A stretch of 64,000 nucleotides of DNA from positions 13,996,647 through 14,060,646 of the forward strand of contig NC_064038.1 of NCBI RefSeq assembly GCF_932526225.1, in the 5' to 3' direction. The stretch's first letter is position 1. Each line of letters starts with the position of its first letter. The notes below the pieces were generated by a model, which did no database searches, had not been told where the DNA came from, and saw only the letters and a list, made by a program, of their open reading frames with translations. A program made the position numbers and the translations under genes. The DNA is from Nematostella vectensis. Lineage: Eukaryota; Cnidaria; Anthozoa; Actiniaria; Edwardsiidae. Shown piece by piece: positions 1 to 11,408 of the stretch.

Positions 1-3000
1 TTTCGGGGATATTGTGTGCGTGTATAACCCCGCAAGCGAAGTGTTATTGACGGCCAACATGTCTGAGAGTAAGATGCGTGATGCCCAGAGCCTTGGAGGT
101 CCTTGCGATATATCTGCATCCAAGTCACTTCAGCCATGTGTCCGCAATACCTTTATGATTGTCAGGTTTGTAAGACAGTCACTGCTGCAAGGATTTAAGG
201 ATTTTGAGGGGAGGGGGGGTTCGTTAACACATTTAGCAGATGATTTTATCTTAGGTAGCTTGCAGTGGTGCTCAATTTTCCTTCATTAAAGTGGTGGATG
301 GTTCTTTCAAACCCCTTGAACTCCCCCTGGGCCTGCTGCTTGTGCTGGATTTTTTCGTGATCACTTATAGTGAAAGCACATTTGGTTAAAGGGGCAGTTG
401 CACATTTGTTTCAAAGTGAAAATACATGGTCGAATCGTCATTTCTTGTAAGCGATAAAGACGGCTGAGAGAGTATGTAGACGTGAAATCTGTTTGCATCG
501 CCCCGAATTTACTCACAAGAAGACAATCAAACAGCTTTTAGATAGTGTCCAGTAGTTTTTCTCTGTGCTGGATTGGCGATGGTAGCATTCTTAAAAAATA
601 ACGCTTCTGGTGCAACTGCCCCTTTAACATTAACAAAAAAAGTACATTTATAGCAGGGTGGTGAAGAGGGGGGGCCCATCACGAATCACAAAGTTATTTT
701 TCAGACTTTCACGAGAAGGGGGAGGGATGGACACCACAAACAGAACTTGAAAATTGTTTTCATTTTCTTAATCTGAAGTATGAAAAAAAATTATTAATAC
801 ATAGAAAAAAAATTGTGACCTTAATGCATATCACTGATAAGTAAATATTTTGATTGTCCTAATAAATATCTCTTATATACTCTAGCCCTGAGCTGTACCA
901 GGAAGGTCAGGTACTTCGCTATGGCCAGCCTTTTATGCTCAGTACACTACCAGGAGTTGGGGGCAGTGTGAGTATTTTGCGTCTGTAATAAGTCTGTAAA
1001 TGTTTGCTCTTCATGAGTAAAAGAATAAAAAAGTAAAGATTTATCTTTATAAGGAAAGAAATCCTTTGTATAAAGAATACTCATGGTTACTTTATTTTTT
1101 TAAATTGCACCATAAATGTGAAAATGCTAAAATTACATTTAACTGTCATCCTTTTGTGTTTCATTGCACAATAAAAATACTACCCTGAACTAAACTAAAC
1201 TACAGAAAGGAACAACAAAGAAAATAATATTGATGTTCATTTAGCTATGTATGATAGTATCTGTAAATCCTTTTGCTGATTTCTTCTGGCATATGATTAA
1301 ATAAAAAAATGTTTGCTATTTCCAGTTGAGAATGCATAGTGACCGGGTAACATTCAATAAAGCGGCCAAGAAGTCTCGCAAACAAGAATGCCTTCTAACA
1401 GATAATTCTTCCTTCACTGCACACTGGTAAGTTTGTTCCACGCACTTCATATAAAACACATATTTCTTATTATTACATTCCTTTTTAGTGCCATAGCAGC
1501 CCTTGAAATATTGGAGGGGGGGGCACAATACAGAATCGTTAAGAAAATATTTTTTGGCACAGCCACACCCAAACTGGTCATTTCCTTATATATTTTTTAA
1601 AATATTGGGGGGGGGGGGCATATAAACTTTGTCAAGATTCCTTGGTTATTATATTTAACAATATAATATCCATGCCACTCTCTGTATTCGTCCGTACTAG
1701 TCTGTATTTTTAAAAATTGGTTTTGCCTATTTAGATTTTTCCCATACCATAACCATTTACAAGCGGTTTCAGGTGCCAGAGCTCAAGCCAAGAAAAAATC
1801 CATGTACATTAATTGTAATACAAAAATCAATGTTCACATACAAACCAAGATAATTCAGGGCCCCAAGTTGTCCAGGCCCACACCTACCTACAAAAGTTAA
1901 ACTGTTTGACATGATTATGGTAAAATATTTCATTGGGGATATACCTAAGTTTTACCTTTAAAGGACTGTGACTAACCCATCAAACTCCTCATATTTTGCA
2001 TGCTCAGAAACCCAAAGGTCTTAGCCTGCGTGCTGCCTAGCACATCCTCTTTTAAAAAGCGTCAAAATTTGGTGGTTGCTAATCTTTTTTTATGTTCTTT
2101 GATCGTTTTCAGGAATTGCTTGTGTTTTGACCCACAACAGCGCCTAGAAAATGATGGAATGCCAGTCCCAGTAAGTGTTTTCATACATTCTGGTGAACAG
2201 CTAACTCATCTTGCGGTCGCCTGTTATTTTAAAGCACATGAATGTTACGAGTGACTTACTGTACTTATCCTCTTTCCTTGCAGGCAAACCAGCGAATCCT
2301 GTTTAATCACTGCAAGACAAACCAGAACCTCGCCTGCATGTCAGAATTCTCGTTTAGGTAGGGAAGCCCCAACAATTGTACTCATGAGTTATGGAGTATT
2401 TAGAAATTAAGGGCTTACTCTGGCAAATGTCTAAGGTCTGCCCCTTCCCCAAGCCACATGCATCTGTCCCTGTTTCTCCTCCCCTACACATGCATCTGTC
2501 CCTGTTTCTCCTCCCCTACACATGCATCTGTCCCTGTTTATCCTCCCCTACACATGCATCTGTCCCTGTTTCTCCTCCCCTACACATGCATCTGTCCCTG
2601 TTTCTCCTCCCCTACACATGCATCTGTCCCTGTTTCTCCTCCCCTACACATGCATCTGTCCCTGTTTCTCCTCCCCTACACATGCATCTGTCCCTGTTTA
2701 TCCTCCCCGACACATGCATCTGTCCCTGTTTATCCTCCCCGACACATGCATCTGTCACTGTTTATCCTCCCCTACACATGCATCTGTCCCTGTTTATCCT
2801 CCCCTACACATGCATCTGTCCCTTTTTATCCTCCCCTACACATGCATCTGTCCCTGTTTATCCTCCCCTACACATGCATCTGTCCCTGTTTATCCTCCCC
2901 TACACATGCATCTGTCCCTGTTTATCCTCCCCTACACATGCATCTGTCCCTGTTTCTCCTCCCCTACACATGCATCTGTCCCTGTTTATCCTCCCCTACA

Positions 3001-4636
3001 CATGCATCTGTCCCTGTTTATCCTCCCCTACACATGCATCTGTCCCTGTTTATCCTCCCCTACACATGCATCTGTCACTGTTTATCCTCCCCGACACAGG
3101 CATCTGTCCCTGTTTATCCTCCCCTACACATGCATCTGTCCCTGTTTATCCTCCCCTACACATGCATCTGTCCCTGTTTATCCTCCCCTACACATGCATC
3201 TGTCCCTGTTTATCCTCCCCTACACATGCATCTGTCCCTGTTTATCCTCCCCTACACATGCATCTGTCCCTGTTTATCCTCCCCGACACATGCATCTGTC
3301 CCTGTTTATCCTCCCCGACACATGCATCTGTCCCTGTTTATCCTCCCCTACACATGCATCTGTCACTGTTTATCCTCCCCGACACATGCATCTGTCCCTG
3401 TTTATCCTCCCCGACACATGCATCTGTCCCTGTTTATCCTCCCCGACACATGCATTTGTCCCAGACCGCTATTGACTATAATTTCATACTGCATGTCCTT
3501 CAGTCTTGATTCGTACTAGAAAAAAATACATTTCTAGGAACGCTCTACGTTACACACACAAGTACAGAAATACAAAACAAAACCAGTTACAACATCTGGT
3601 TAGTTACAACAGCAGTTACAACAGTACACTGCAAATGGACAATTGCGTTGGTACAGTGTTGCCATCGTTTAGTATACACCGTTGGTTGGCAAGTGACACA
3701 TTTGTTGTTCTTTCCCAGGACGCCGTTTGGTCGCGAGATGGAGGTCGCCGCGCACACTTCGTTAGACTCTCATCGCGCCGAGACGCCCGCTAACCACTGG
3801 GTGATCCTTACTCGGACGGTCGAGGACGCCGCCGAACAGCACGAGATCGAGAGAGAAACGCTTATGAAACCGAGCACAGAGGTGGGTCTCACGGAACGAA
3901 CGGAACGAGGTCCCGGTATCAAAGAGATGAGACCATAGGGTCTTGTATTTTGAGAGGGAGCTAGGGTAACTTTTGTCAACACTCCACCCAGACGACGTCA
4001 CAAAATGACGCACCATTTGTTTTTCGTTTCTCATTCCTTTTTGGTGGCTAGTACTTTGATTAAGAGAGATATATGGCTGATCTAGACGAAAATGACATTT
4101 TCGATGTTCTTAATTCAATGTGACATATTATGTATGACATATAATGGTATAATGGTGACACAAACAACCTTTCTGCATGTGTAAAGTCTCTTATTCCCAT
4201 GGTTTCTTACTTGTATGAGATGCTCAGCTTTCTAATCGGTACGAAAAAGAAATCACCAGGCGGGTTGAGTAATCCGGCCTTATTATGGTCAAACTTTAAT
4301 TGTCCAGAATTGACTAAATCATGATATATTGTGATATACATTTAAAAGCTTGTTAGATCACAATAATAACTTGAAGATAATATCGCGGCTCTAAGCAGGG
4401 ATCTACCTGGGAGATATCCCTTATTGCAATTTTTGTTGAATCCAGTCCTCATCGCGATGACTGGCTGTATTTTGTCCTATTCTTATGCTTGGTTGCCATG
4501 CAATGTAGGTACTTCATATAAGGCTTATTCACAAACACCTGCATCTTCGTTTTAGGTGCAGACTTTTGACGAGCCTCCCGCCGGTGGGCAGCACGAGTTC
4601 CGCGAAGTCCCAGAAGACTCTACCCCACCACAATAA
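1..4636 (+). CDS. CFAP161: Cilia- and flagella-associated protein 161, C-terminal exons
   Basis: The 5' end lies outside the window. Coding exons, all joining in phase, are 1-165, 886-967, 1326-1426, 2113-2170, 2284-2357, 3719-3881 and 4556-4636 (stop TAA). The final acceptor could also be six bases later. The peptide follows vertebrate CFAP161 (formerly C15orf26) as I remember it. Shared stretches include GD.V...NP near the start, RNTF before the first donor, GQVLRYGQ, a D.Q.RLE..G.PVP segment, N..IL.NHC.TN, and FG.E.EV.AHT.LDSHR followed by NHW near the end. CFAP161 is a microtubule inner protein of motile ciliary axonemes, so this is a structural ciliary gene. Its fifth intron in the window holds a 1-kb minisatellite and its last intron holds a dispersed repeat. 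Identification is firm; exact exon ends are by eye. Confidence 0.9.
2456..3465. repeat. 32-bp minisatellite in a CFAP161 intron
   Basis: About 31 head-to-tail copies of a 32-bp unit built around ACACATGCATCTGTCCCTGT, with few variants (TTTCTCC or TTTATCC, CCTACAC or CCGACAC). It lies between the exons ending at 2357 and starting at 3719. Because 32 is not a multiple of three and the unit lacks stops, all three forward frames stay open for over 300 codons. Those frames are an effect of the repeat and not genes. Confidence 0.95.
4149..4529. mobile_element. Dispersed repeat, copy 1 (last CFAP161 intron)
   Basis: A stretch of about 380 bp that is almost identical, in the same orientation, to 11989-12371. 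Similarity begins near GACACAA.CAACCTTTCTGC and ends after TACTTCATATAAGGCTTATT. It has no obvious coding capacity and is probably a non-autonomous transposable element. No terminal inverted repeat was recognised. Confidence 0.75.
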
Positions 4637-4655
4637 TCCCGTGGCGGAAAAAAAT

Positions 4656-4661
4656 AATAAA
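4656..4661 (+). terminator. CFAP161 poly(A) signal
   Basis: AATAAA lies 20 bases after the CFAP161 stop codon and is followed by T- and A-rich sequence. This is the expected position for 3' end formation of a gene with a short 3' UTR. Confidence 0.6.
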
Positions 4662-5782
4662 AGTTTATTATTTGCATCATGACTAGGAAATGGAGGGAGG
4701 GGGCTTTAGATACATTCAGTAGGAAAATAACTATTTTGTTTCGTGTTACGTTGGCACTGCCACTGAATAATATATGTTTATTTTAAGATACCGCTAAGCA
4801 GCAAACAAGTGAATCCCACAAATAAAAGTGGTGAATGAATATGTACAGAGTGATTTTATTAGCATTTTTCGCATGACCGAGAAATGTTAGTAATATAAAA
4901 AGTTAGTGATTCGCATTTATCTTGTTATTAAAAACGTACTTGTTTTTTCTTATTGGTCTGTCATTGGTATCATTTGATTGGATCTTTATGCAGTGATCGT
5001 GTTGGTTGATCTTGTTACCATCTGCCAGTGGCCACTATCCTATCACAAGTAAGATAACTCATAAAAGACGAAGCAACAACGCCGCAGTAATGTTATGTGC
5101 GCTAAGCATGAACCATTCGTCCATCTTACTTTACTGTTGGTTCATATAAACCCTTCTATTTGATCAATCCGACAAAAATGTTGGAGAAACGGGCCTCCAG
5201 ATTCTAAAACAAAACAACAACAAAAGTCAGGCGCGGCCTTTGACTCCTAAAGGTGGAAGGGTCTACCACTACTTGGCACGCCCGGTCTGGAGTATTCTAT
5301 TTACTCGCGCTTATTGCGTAATCATCTGAAATTAGTCTTTTTTTTTTTTGGTGTTTCGATAAAAGACTGATTACAAATGACAAATAACAGTTTTGAGACA
5401 CTTTTGAATAAAAATGTTTAGAACAATATCCCCGGTACACGACACATTTGAGTACGTCCAAATCTAGCTGGCGATTTTGTTAGGTTATTCTTTTAATCGT
5501 TCGTAGATTGTTTTTCTAGCTTTGTGCATGGCCGCGCAAGAGAGCTGGGGAAGGTGTATGGGGGGCCCGGCAAAAGTTCAGGACTATTACTGATATGTTT
5601 ATTCAAGAAAGGTTTTGCATGGGCTGATCCATTAGTGGTTGATTTGTTACCCACCCCCCACCCCCCATAAGGAGCATATTTCTTGTACATTTTACGCCTT
5701 CTCCTCATTTGCCCTCCTCCCCTCCCTTAATCCCTGTAATGTCAAACCCGTAAATTCCCCTCTAAATTCGCTAATGTAAAGG

Positions 5783-5987
5783 TCAGGCGCGTACCCAGGA
5801 TTTGCTAGAGGGGGGGGGGGGGGGGGGGGGGGCATCATGGAAATACTATAGAATTTGAGATGAAGATTCGTTGATAAGAAATGACCAACTTTTTGGCCGC
5901 CAAGGGGGGCGGCGCGCACCCCCCAGTGTACCCCCCTGTGCACCCCCTAGTCTATCCCCCAGTCTACCCCCCTGTGTACGCGCCTGA
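5783..5987. mobile_element. Small inverted-repeat element with poly-G core
   Basis: It begins TCAGGCGCGTACCCAGG and ends with the complement GTGTACGCGCCTGA, so the termini are inverted repeats. The inside holds a long poly-G run and C-rich blocks. Related termini without an obvious partner occur near 6488, 21671, 28071 and 28823, suggesting a non-autonomous family with many partial copies. AAGG flanks the element on both sides and may be the target duplication. Confidence 0.55.
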
Positions 5988-6260
5988 AGGTATTACACAG
6001 ACGATTCATTATCAGCAAGCAGTATATTATGAATAGACAACAGCAAAGGCAATAAGATTATAAGCGAATCTAGCCAGCAAAGTCTTTTACAGCCTTCAGC
6101 GACATACATATAGAGCTCATGTAGAACACTTCAAAGGCCTAAACGGCGCGGCCTACAGGGAGTTTACCAAGCCAATTTATGAAATCATTGGAAGGAAAAG
6201 AATACATCAGTGGCATGCTGACTGTCCTTCCTTACGTTCCTTGTTCTATACCTAAATGCC

Positions 6261-6445
6261 AACACACCAAAAACTGGTATTCGACTCTGCCAAATTTTCG
6301 TCTTTAATAAGACTTCTTCAGGGCAGACCCCTGTCTTACTAGTCTTATTAAAGACGAAATTTGGCAGAGTCGAATACCATTTTTGGTGTATTGTATTTAT
6401 TCCTTTGGTTCACGAACACCGCTATTTGGGCTTTTTGTATCTTTG
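6261..6445. mobile_element. Foldback/SINE-like element, copy 1
   Basis: Two arms of about 49 bp (6264-6313 and 6341-6389) containing GACTCTGCCAAATTT and its complement form a long hairpin. A short tail ending GGGCTTTTTGTAT follows. The element is flanked by AAATGCC at 6254-6260 and 6446-6452. A second copy with the same arms and tail lies at 59696-59849. Confidence 0.7.
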
Positions 6446-7347
6446 AAATGCCTTGTAAATATAGTAACTTGGGGCTGAGCATGGCCCAGGCGCGTATCCA
6501 GGGGGGGAGCAGGGGGTGCGAACGCACCGAAATTCCACTTTTGGTTCTCAATAGACGTGCTATTTGTAGACAAAACTAAAAATCATGAGCTAGATCACTC
6601 TGGTATGTAGCCGAATCCGACAATAAACGTCCCGTGGAGATACTGCAAAGGCATAAAAAATCCCTTTTTGTTCTTTCGGAGGTGGTTAGATTTTTATGAG
6701 AACTCCCTCCTTCCCCCTTCCCTCCCGGGAAAATTAGGTCCACTTATTTTATATTTCGCATCCCCCCTTCCCCCGCCCAAAGAAAAATTCTGGGTACGTT
6801 CCTGTGGCATATAGTGACGTCATAAAATTTTATTTTTGCGTATTGTGCACTGTTGATGATCCTTTGTGGTTTACAGTGACACAATGAAAGCACCAGGGTA
6901 AATGATTGGACTATAGGGAAAATCTCTTGATTTTTGTCCCAATCTCTGAGGAAGGGCTTCTGGTACTTGCACGTTTACACCGTAGCAAGAATGGCAATAG
7001 TAAAAGGACCATCAGAGGTGCAGCGAGCGGCTAGTATGGACTGTTGCAAGGGCCGCGGGACTAGAGGGGTCGAAGCTGTTCACCTTTGGCCATTTTTAGT
7101 GAACTGTACTAAGTGATCTTCGAAACCTTTCTTGAGTTTGCGATAGCTCAGCCCCGCCTCTTCTCCCACGACACGCTTTTCGGTGTGTTCCGCAGCTCTT
7201 GGTTCTTATAGTCGAGTCTCATATATTAACCTCCCTATCTTGCATCTCAATCTTCGTATTTCTCTTTCAAGAATCAGTTCTTCACTCACAGTTAAGTCAT
7301 GGAATTTTTTTCCTGCCTGAGTCCTCTTCAGGAAGCTTGCTAACTCC

Positions 7348-10300
7348 TCAAGCTACATATTCTGGCGCTTGCAAGAAACAAGCTAACACCGTCACAAGAA
7401 CAGTTATACTAAATACCCAGAGCGAGACCTTATCCATGACCATGGCAGCAATCCTCCACTCTTCCTTGTGAATATTCACTTTGTCGTCTACGATCGAGTT
7501 TTCCACCAACGTCTCTACCTTCTGAAGTATCTTCTCCCCAAGAGCCAAGGCTGGGTGCTCTGCACCCCCTAGGCTCCCGCCGATGAATCCGTTCCGTCCA
7601 CTGTACATGTGCTGTCTTGTCGGGTTCGAGTAGCACTTGTCACCGTCAATCACTTTAGGAATCAACTGTTCCTGGAGATGCTCGTCTCTCAATGAATCCT
7701 TCGTAGATTCTGGTCTAAAGACCACATCAATGTTTTCACCATGCGCTCGCATGATTTTCGAGTGTTCGGAATACCGCTTTAGGTTTTCCATTCGAATGCC
7801 GAAGAAGTTCCCTAAGTAACCCAGGATATATTTGCGAACCCAATGCGGCATTTCCATACAGTCTGAGTGGTAGTATTTCAGAATGTAACAAGTCCATACA
7901 AGTGCTACAGCCATCTCTATCATGCCGGCCATATAGAACTTTGCAATAAGAGGGATGGCATCGGAGGTTGGCGGGATAGTCTCGGCGACGACCAGCATGA
8001 AAACGGTCATGGCGAGGAGGATGGTGATGGATAGCGAGGTACGTTCACCTAAGCATACACAAAGTACAGGAAGAAATCATCAAGCAAGATGGTGCGCACA
8101 AAAACACAGGATAAGGCATCATCAAACAATATGGTGCACATAGAAAAGCATACTCAAAAGTCCAATAAGAGATTATCAAAAAAGATGGCGAATACTCTTT
8201 TTTTCGATGGGACACTGCTAAACTCTTTTCAAGGCGGTGATCTGCATGCAATACGACTCTTGGTCCAACTGATTTTTATCAATTAAAATCTGATAATATA
8301 TATACTTTATTTAATTAGAAATGAAAATATATATAATATCTTATTATACAAACAAATTCTCATCACCCATCAGGGGCGGATTTAGGGCCCCGCCCCCCTC
8401 CCCCCTATTTTCAGATATTTGGCTTTGAAATAACAAAAACATATAAGGAAATACACGGAACAACATTGAATCCGCCCCCCTTTCTTGAAACCCTTGTTTC
8501 GCCCCCTCCCCTCCTGGATCAGCCCCTGCCCATTCGTGCTGATAGAAATATATTTTATAAAGGGAACGTTTATCTTGGGCTTATCATACCTGATTCTGCT
8601 GGAAGCACAAACGATACATTGACCAGTGCGGTGATGGTGACCAGCGGCAAAATCAAATTCATCATGTAGAACAGCGACCTCCGTCGAATTACGAACGTAA
8701 ACGTCACATCCGGATACGGCTCATCGCAACAGAAGTACTTGAGAACGTTACGTTTGCTCTCGGCAGACTGAAGGTTCCATTCAGCACTCGGAATGTACTT
8801 TCCAAGGTCTGCCGCAGAGCTCTCGTTTACGACGTCAAGCCGAAAGCCGTCGTAAGTCCAAGAGCCGAATTTGAGTGGGCAGTACTGGGTGTCAAATGGG
8901 AAATGCTTGACGTCTATTGGACAGTTGCTTCGAAATGTGACTGGGGCGAGCCACGTGTTGCGGCCGTCGTAACGGAGGACCACCCGCGTGTTGAGTCTGT
9001 CCAGGTTTCCGCCAAAAGTTACATCCGGGTCCGCACTGTAAGGAGAATAACGTCATCAATTCGTGAAGGCAATCCATTACTTTTATAAGATAAGAGAAAC
9101 CGAGTTTCCATTTGCCAGCACTAGAAGTGGGGAACCTGCGATTCTTTTTATTTCTCAAACGGAAAGGGTTTATTCTTGTTTCTGAAGCCTCCTCTTCTTG
9201 TAGTGAAATATCGAATAAACCATGGTCTGGTAAGAAGCAATCACATAGCACCTTCAAATCGCTCGTTAAGGATACGTTCCAGTATATACGTATGCCGGAC
9301 TGGTTTTTTTGTATTAAATTAGAAAACTGTATCTCGTGGTTGATATGCAGACTTACTTGTCGTAGAGTACAATATCCGGAAGCCATATGATTGTCGGAGA
9401 CACGTTAATCGTCTTCAGTCCACCATATTCTGTCACATTCCACGTCAGTAAAGGGTTGTACCAGATCTGTGACATAAAATGATTCAGTTTCTTATCAAAA
9501 CAAAAACATTATCTAATACCTGCTATGATGAATTCGGTGGATTGTTTCCTGATATTAAGAAAACTCGTTTGTGGAAATCGGACGTCAGCATCTAGCTTTG
9601 TTCTCGTTTTTTCTCTCTCGTAAAATTTCCCTCTAATGTATCTGATCATAAAAAGTTGTCCTACTTTAGAATTTTGTCAGCTTGAAGTAGATTATATTCA
9701 TTTATCCGTGAATCTCGCAAGAGCAGAATTTGATCCTTCGTTCCGTTTCACCATGCAACCAACCTGCCTGATCCAGGTACTTGTAGTCAGCAACTGATTC
9801 TTTTCATCCTGAAAATATGTCAAAAATTTGTCAGGAGTCCATTCTGCTAGTCCCCACCCCCTGCCCTTATATGGGTGCGTGACGTAACACGTCTACTATC
9901 TGGTTGAGTGTAAGTCCTATTCCCCATTCCCTTACCCCCTGCCCTTCTATGGATGCGTTGCTTACCACGTCTACTATCTTGTTGAGTGTCAGGCATAGTC
10001 CCCACCCCCTGCCCTCATATGGATGCGTTGCTTACCACGTCTACTATCTGGTTGAGTGACATAGTCCCCACTCCCTGCCTTTATATGGATGCGATGCTTA
10101 CCACGTCTACTATCTGGTTGAGTGTCAGGCCTAGCGTGACGGTGACAGACTCGTTGTCGTTCAGAACGGGTCGCTCGTTTCGGTCATACCCCGTGAGCAG
10201 CTTCTCAAGAAGACGTTTCTCGTTACGCGATGCGTCTGAAACTAAATTGATCATACAACACAATGAAATAATGATGTTCAATTCTTTCTTACTATTTTAA

Positions 10301-11408
10301 AGCATCCAATAAGCCCGTCGCGTGTCGGTTGTAGACCACTACGAAGAGCGTCGTTCCCGGCTTGAGCTCGCTTTCTTACAATAGGTTTTTACAATGCCAG
10401 CGTGCAAATCCTTCGTAGCGAGGATAATAGGTTGGCTACACAGGTCTGCAAGACGATACCGCTACCGCTATTTTTTAAATAGGTGGCTGACAGTCTCATT
10501 AAATTGGATTCCAAACATTATGCCTGTAGTTTTTATATAGCTTAATTGTAACTGTGCGACAACTCGCTCTCCAAAACCGTTGAGCCTCTTCGTCAACAAC
10601 AACGTTAGCCTAAGGACCTAGAATAATCAGCTTATAGCACTTTCACTCAGTAAGCGAGAAATGTCGATTAAATTCTCAACGTTTTGTCTCCCCCAGAACC
10701 ATTTTACGCTAAACTACCGCGGAGATTAGCACATAGTGCTCAAGATACCATAGCATTCCACTGATATTTTGAAATAAAATGAATTTTGCCGTCAGGTAAC
10801 TATAAATTGGTGTAACGTTTTTAGGATTGCCTAGGCTGTAGCCAGAAGAAAATGCTCAGAGGGGGAGAACGTTTTTATGATTGCTAATGCCTAGTGCACA
10901 CTAGCGACATATCGACATAACGACATGGGCGCGCGCACTCTTATCTTCGACATAACGACATGGATATAACGACATAAGAGAAAAAACATGTTTTTTTTCT
11001 TTTATGTCATTATGTCGGGCTAAACATAGTGCGCGCGCCCATATCGTTATGTTGCTAGTGTGCACTATGCATAAGGCTGTAGCCGGAAGTTAACTGCTCA
11101 GGAGAGGGGGGGGGGGGGGGGGGGGGCAAGATTCAGATATTTGTTTGACGCATTTTTTTTTTTCAAACGTCGTTTGTAAATTTCTGCTCTAGCCCCCGTG
11201 CTAGCCAGGACCCCGAATGCAAAGAACACAACCGCAACGAAGAAAGTCTTCACTCATTTCCCTGACGTTTTCGGTCGCTTGCGCAAGCGCTTACTACGTC
11301 CCTATGAAGAACTAAACCTTAGATGAACTAATGATATCTTAATATTTACTAACCTGCTGTCAACGTGCACAGTAGAAAATACAGTGACTCCCAGCGCAAG
11401 CGTCTCAT
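7348..11408 (-). CDS. Alpha-type nicotinic acetylcholine receptor-like subunit
   Basis: A complete six-exon gene read on the minus strand: 11354-11408 (ATG and signal peptide), 10102-10235, 9764-9808 (a 45-nt microexon), 9357-9466, 8590-9035 and 7348-8048. All joins are in phase and give about 496 residues. The product is a pentameric ligand-gated channel subunit of the plasma membrane. Visible family features, in order, are WLPDIVLY (loop A), a Cys-loop from CPID to QYC with 13 residues between the cysteines, GSWTY (loop B), and vicinal cysteines in YFCCDEPYPD (loop C, the alpha hallmark). Four membrane segments follow, and the M2 entrance ESGER places Glu at -1', as in cation channels. A loop of about 150 residues precedes M4, and the protein ends soon after it. 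It is closest to alpha7-type sequences as I remember them. The ligand is not proven. Confidence 0.92.
8371..8528. mobile_element. Small inverted-repeat element in a receptor intron
   Basis: Termini CAGGGGCGGATTTAGG and the complement of CAGGGGCTGATCCAGG are inverted repeats. The element is flanked by CCCAT on both sides (8366-8370 and 8529-8533), consistent with a 5-bp target duplication. The interior is C-rich. It sits in the intron before the last exon of the nicotinic receptor gene. Elements at 46813-46956 and 56028-56185 have similar ends. Confidence 0.65.
9850..10135. repeat. Tandem array spanning a 5' splice site, nicotinic receptor gene
   Basis: Four copies of a unit of roughly 80 bp. 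On the minus strand each copy contains the last about 23 bases of the exon 10102-10235 (ACTCAACCAGATAGTAGACG), its junction, and GC-rich intron sequence. Three copies retain GTG/GTAAGC at the junction, and the most distal copy has a degenerate site. The copy at the true exon end is the only one attached to the rest of the exon. Confidence 0.8.
10886..11074. mobile_element. Foldback element rich in CGACATAACGACAT
   Basis: Long inverted arms start at TAGTGCACACTAGCGACAT and end at its near-complement ATGTTGCTAGTGTGCACTA. The arms carry the repeated words CGACATAACGACATGG and GCGCGCGCAC. It lies in the first intron of the nicotinic receptor gene. A half copy occurs at 55608-55726. Confidence 0.65.

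Larger units (their letters stand above)
4637..7347. other. Intergenic region between CFAP161 and the nicotinic receptor gene
   Basis: No convincing gene is visible. It contains the CFAP161 poly(A) signal, a small G/C-rich inverted-repeat element (5783-5987) with a long poly-G run, and a foldback element (6261-6445). A second fragment starting with the same GGCGCGTATCCAGG motif lies near 6488. Short open frames here are unsupported. Confidence 0.6.

Noticed and set aside
2391-3519. Three overlapping open frames of 317-372 codons
   Set aside because: They are reading frames of a stop-free 32-bp minisatellite inside a CFAP161 intron, with no splice or start context.
3762-4034. Minus-strand frames over CFAP161 exon 3719-3881
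   Set aside because: Shadow frames of a conserved coding exon on the other strand.
9850-10135. Possible CRISPR-like array
   Set aside because: The regular spacing comes from a tandem duplication of an exon-intron junction in an animal gene. There are no unique spacers or cas genes.
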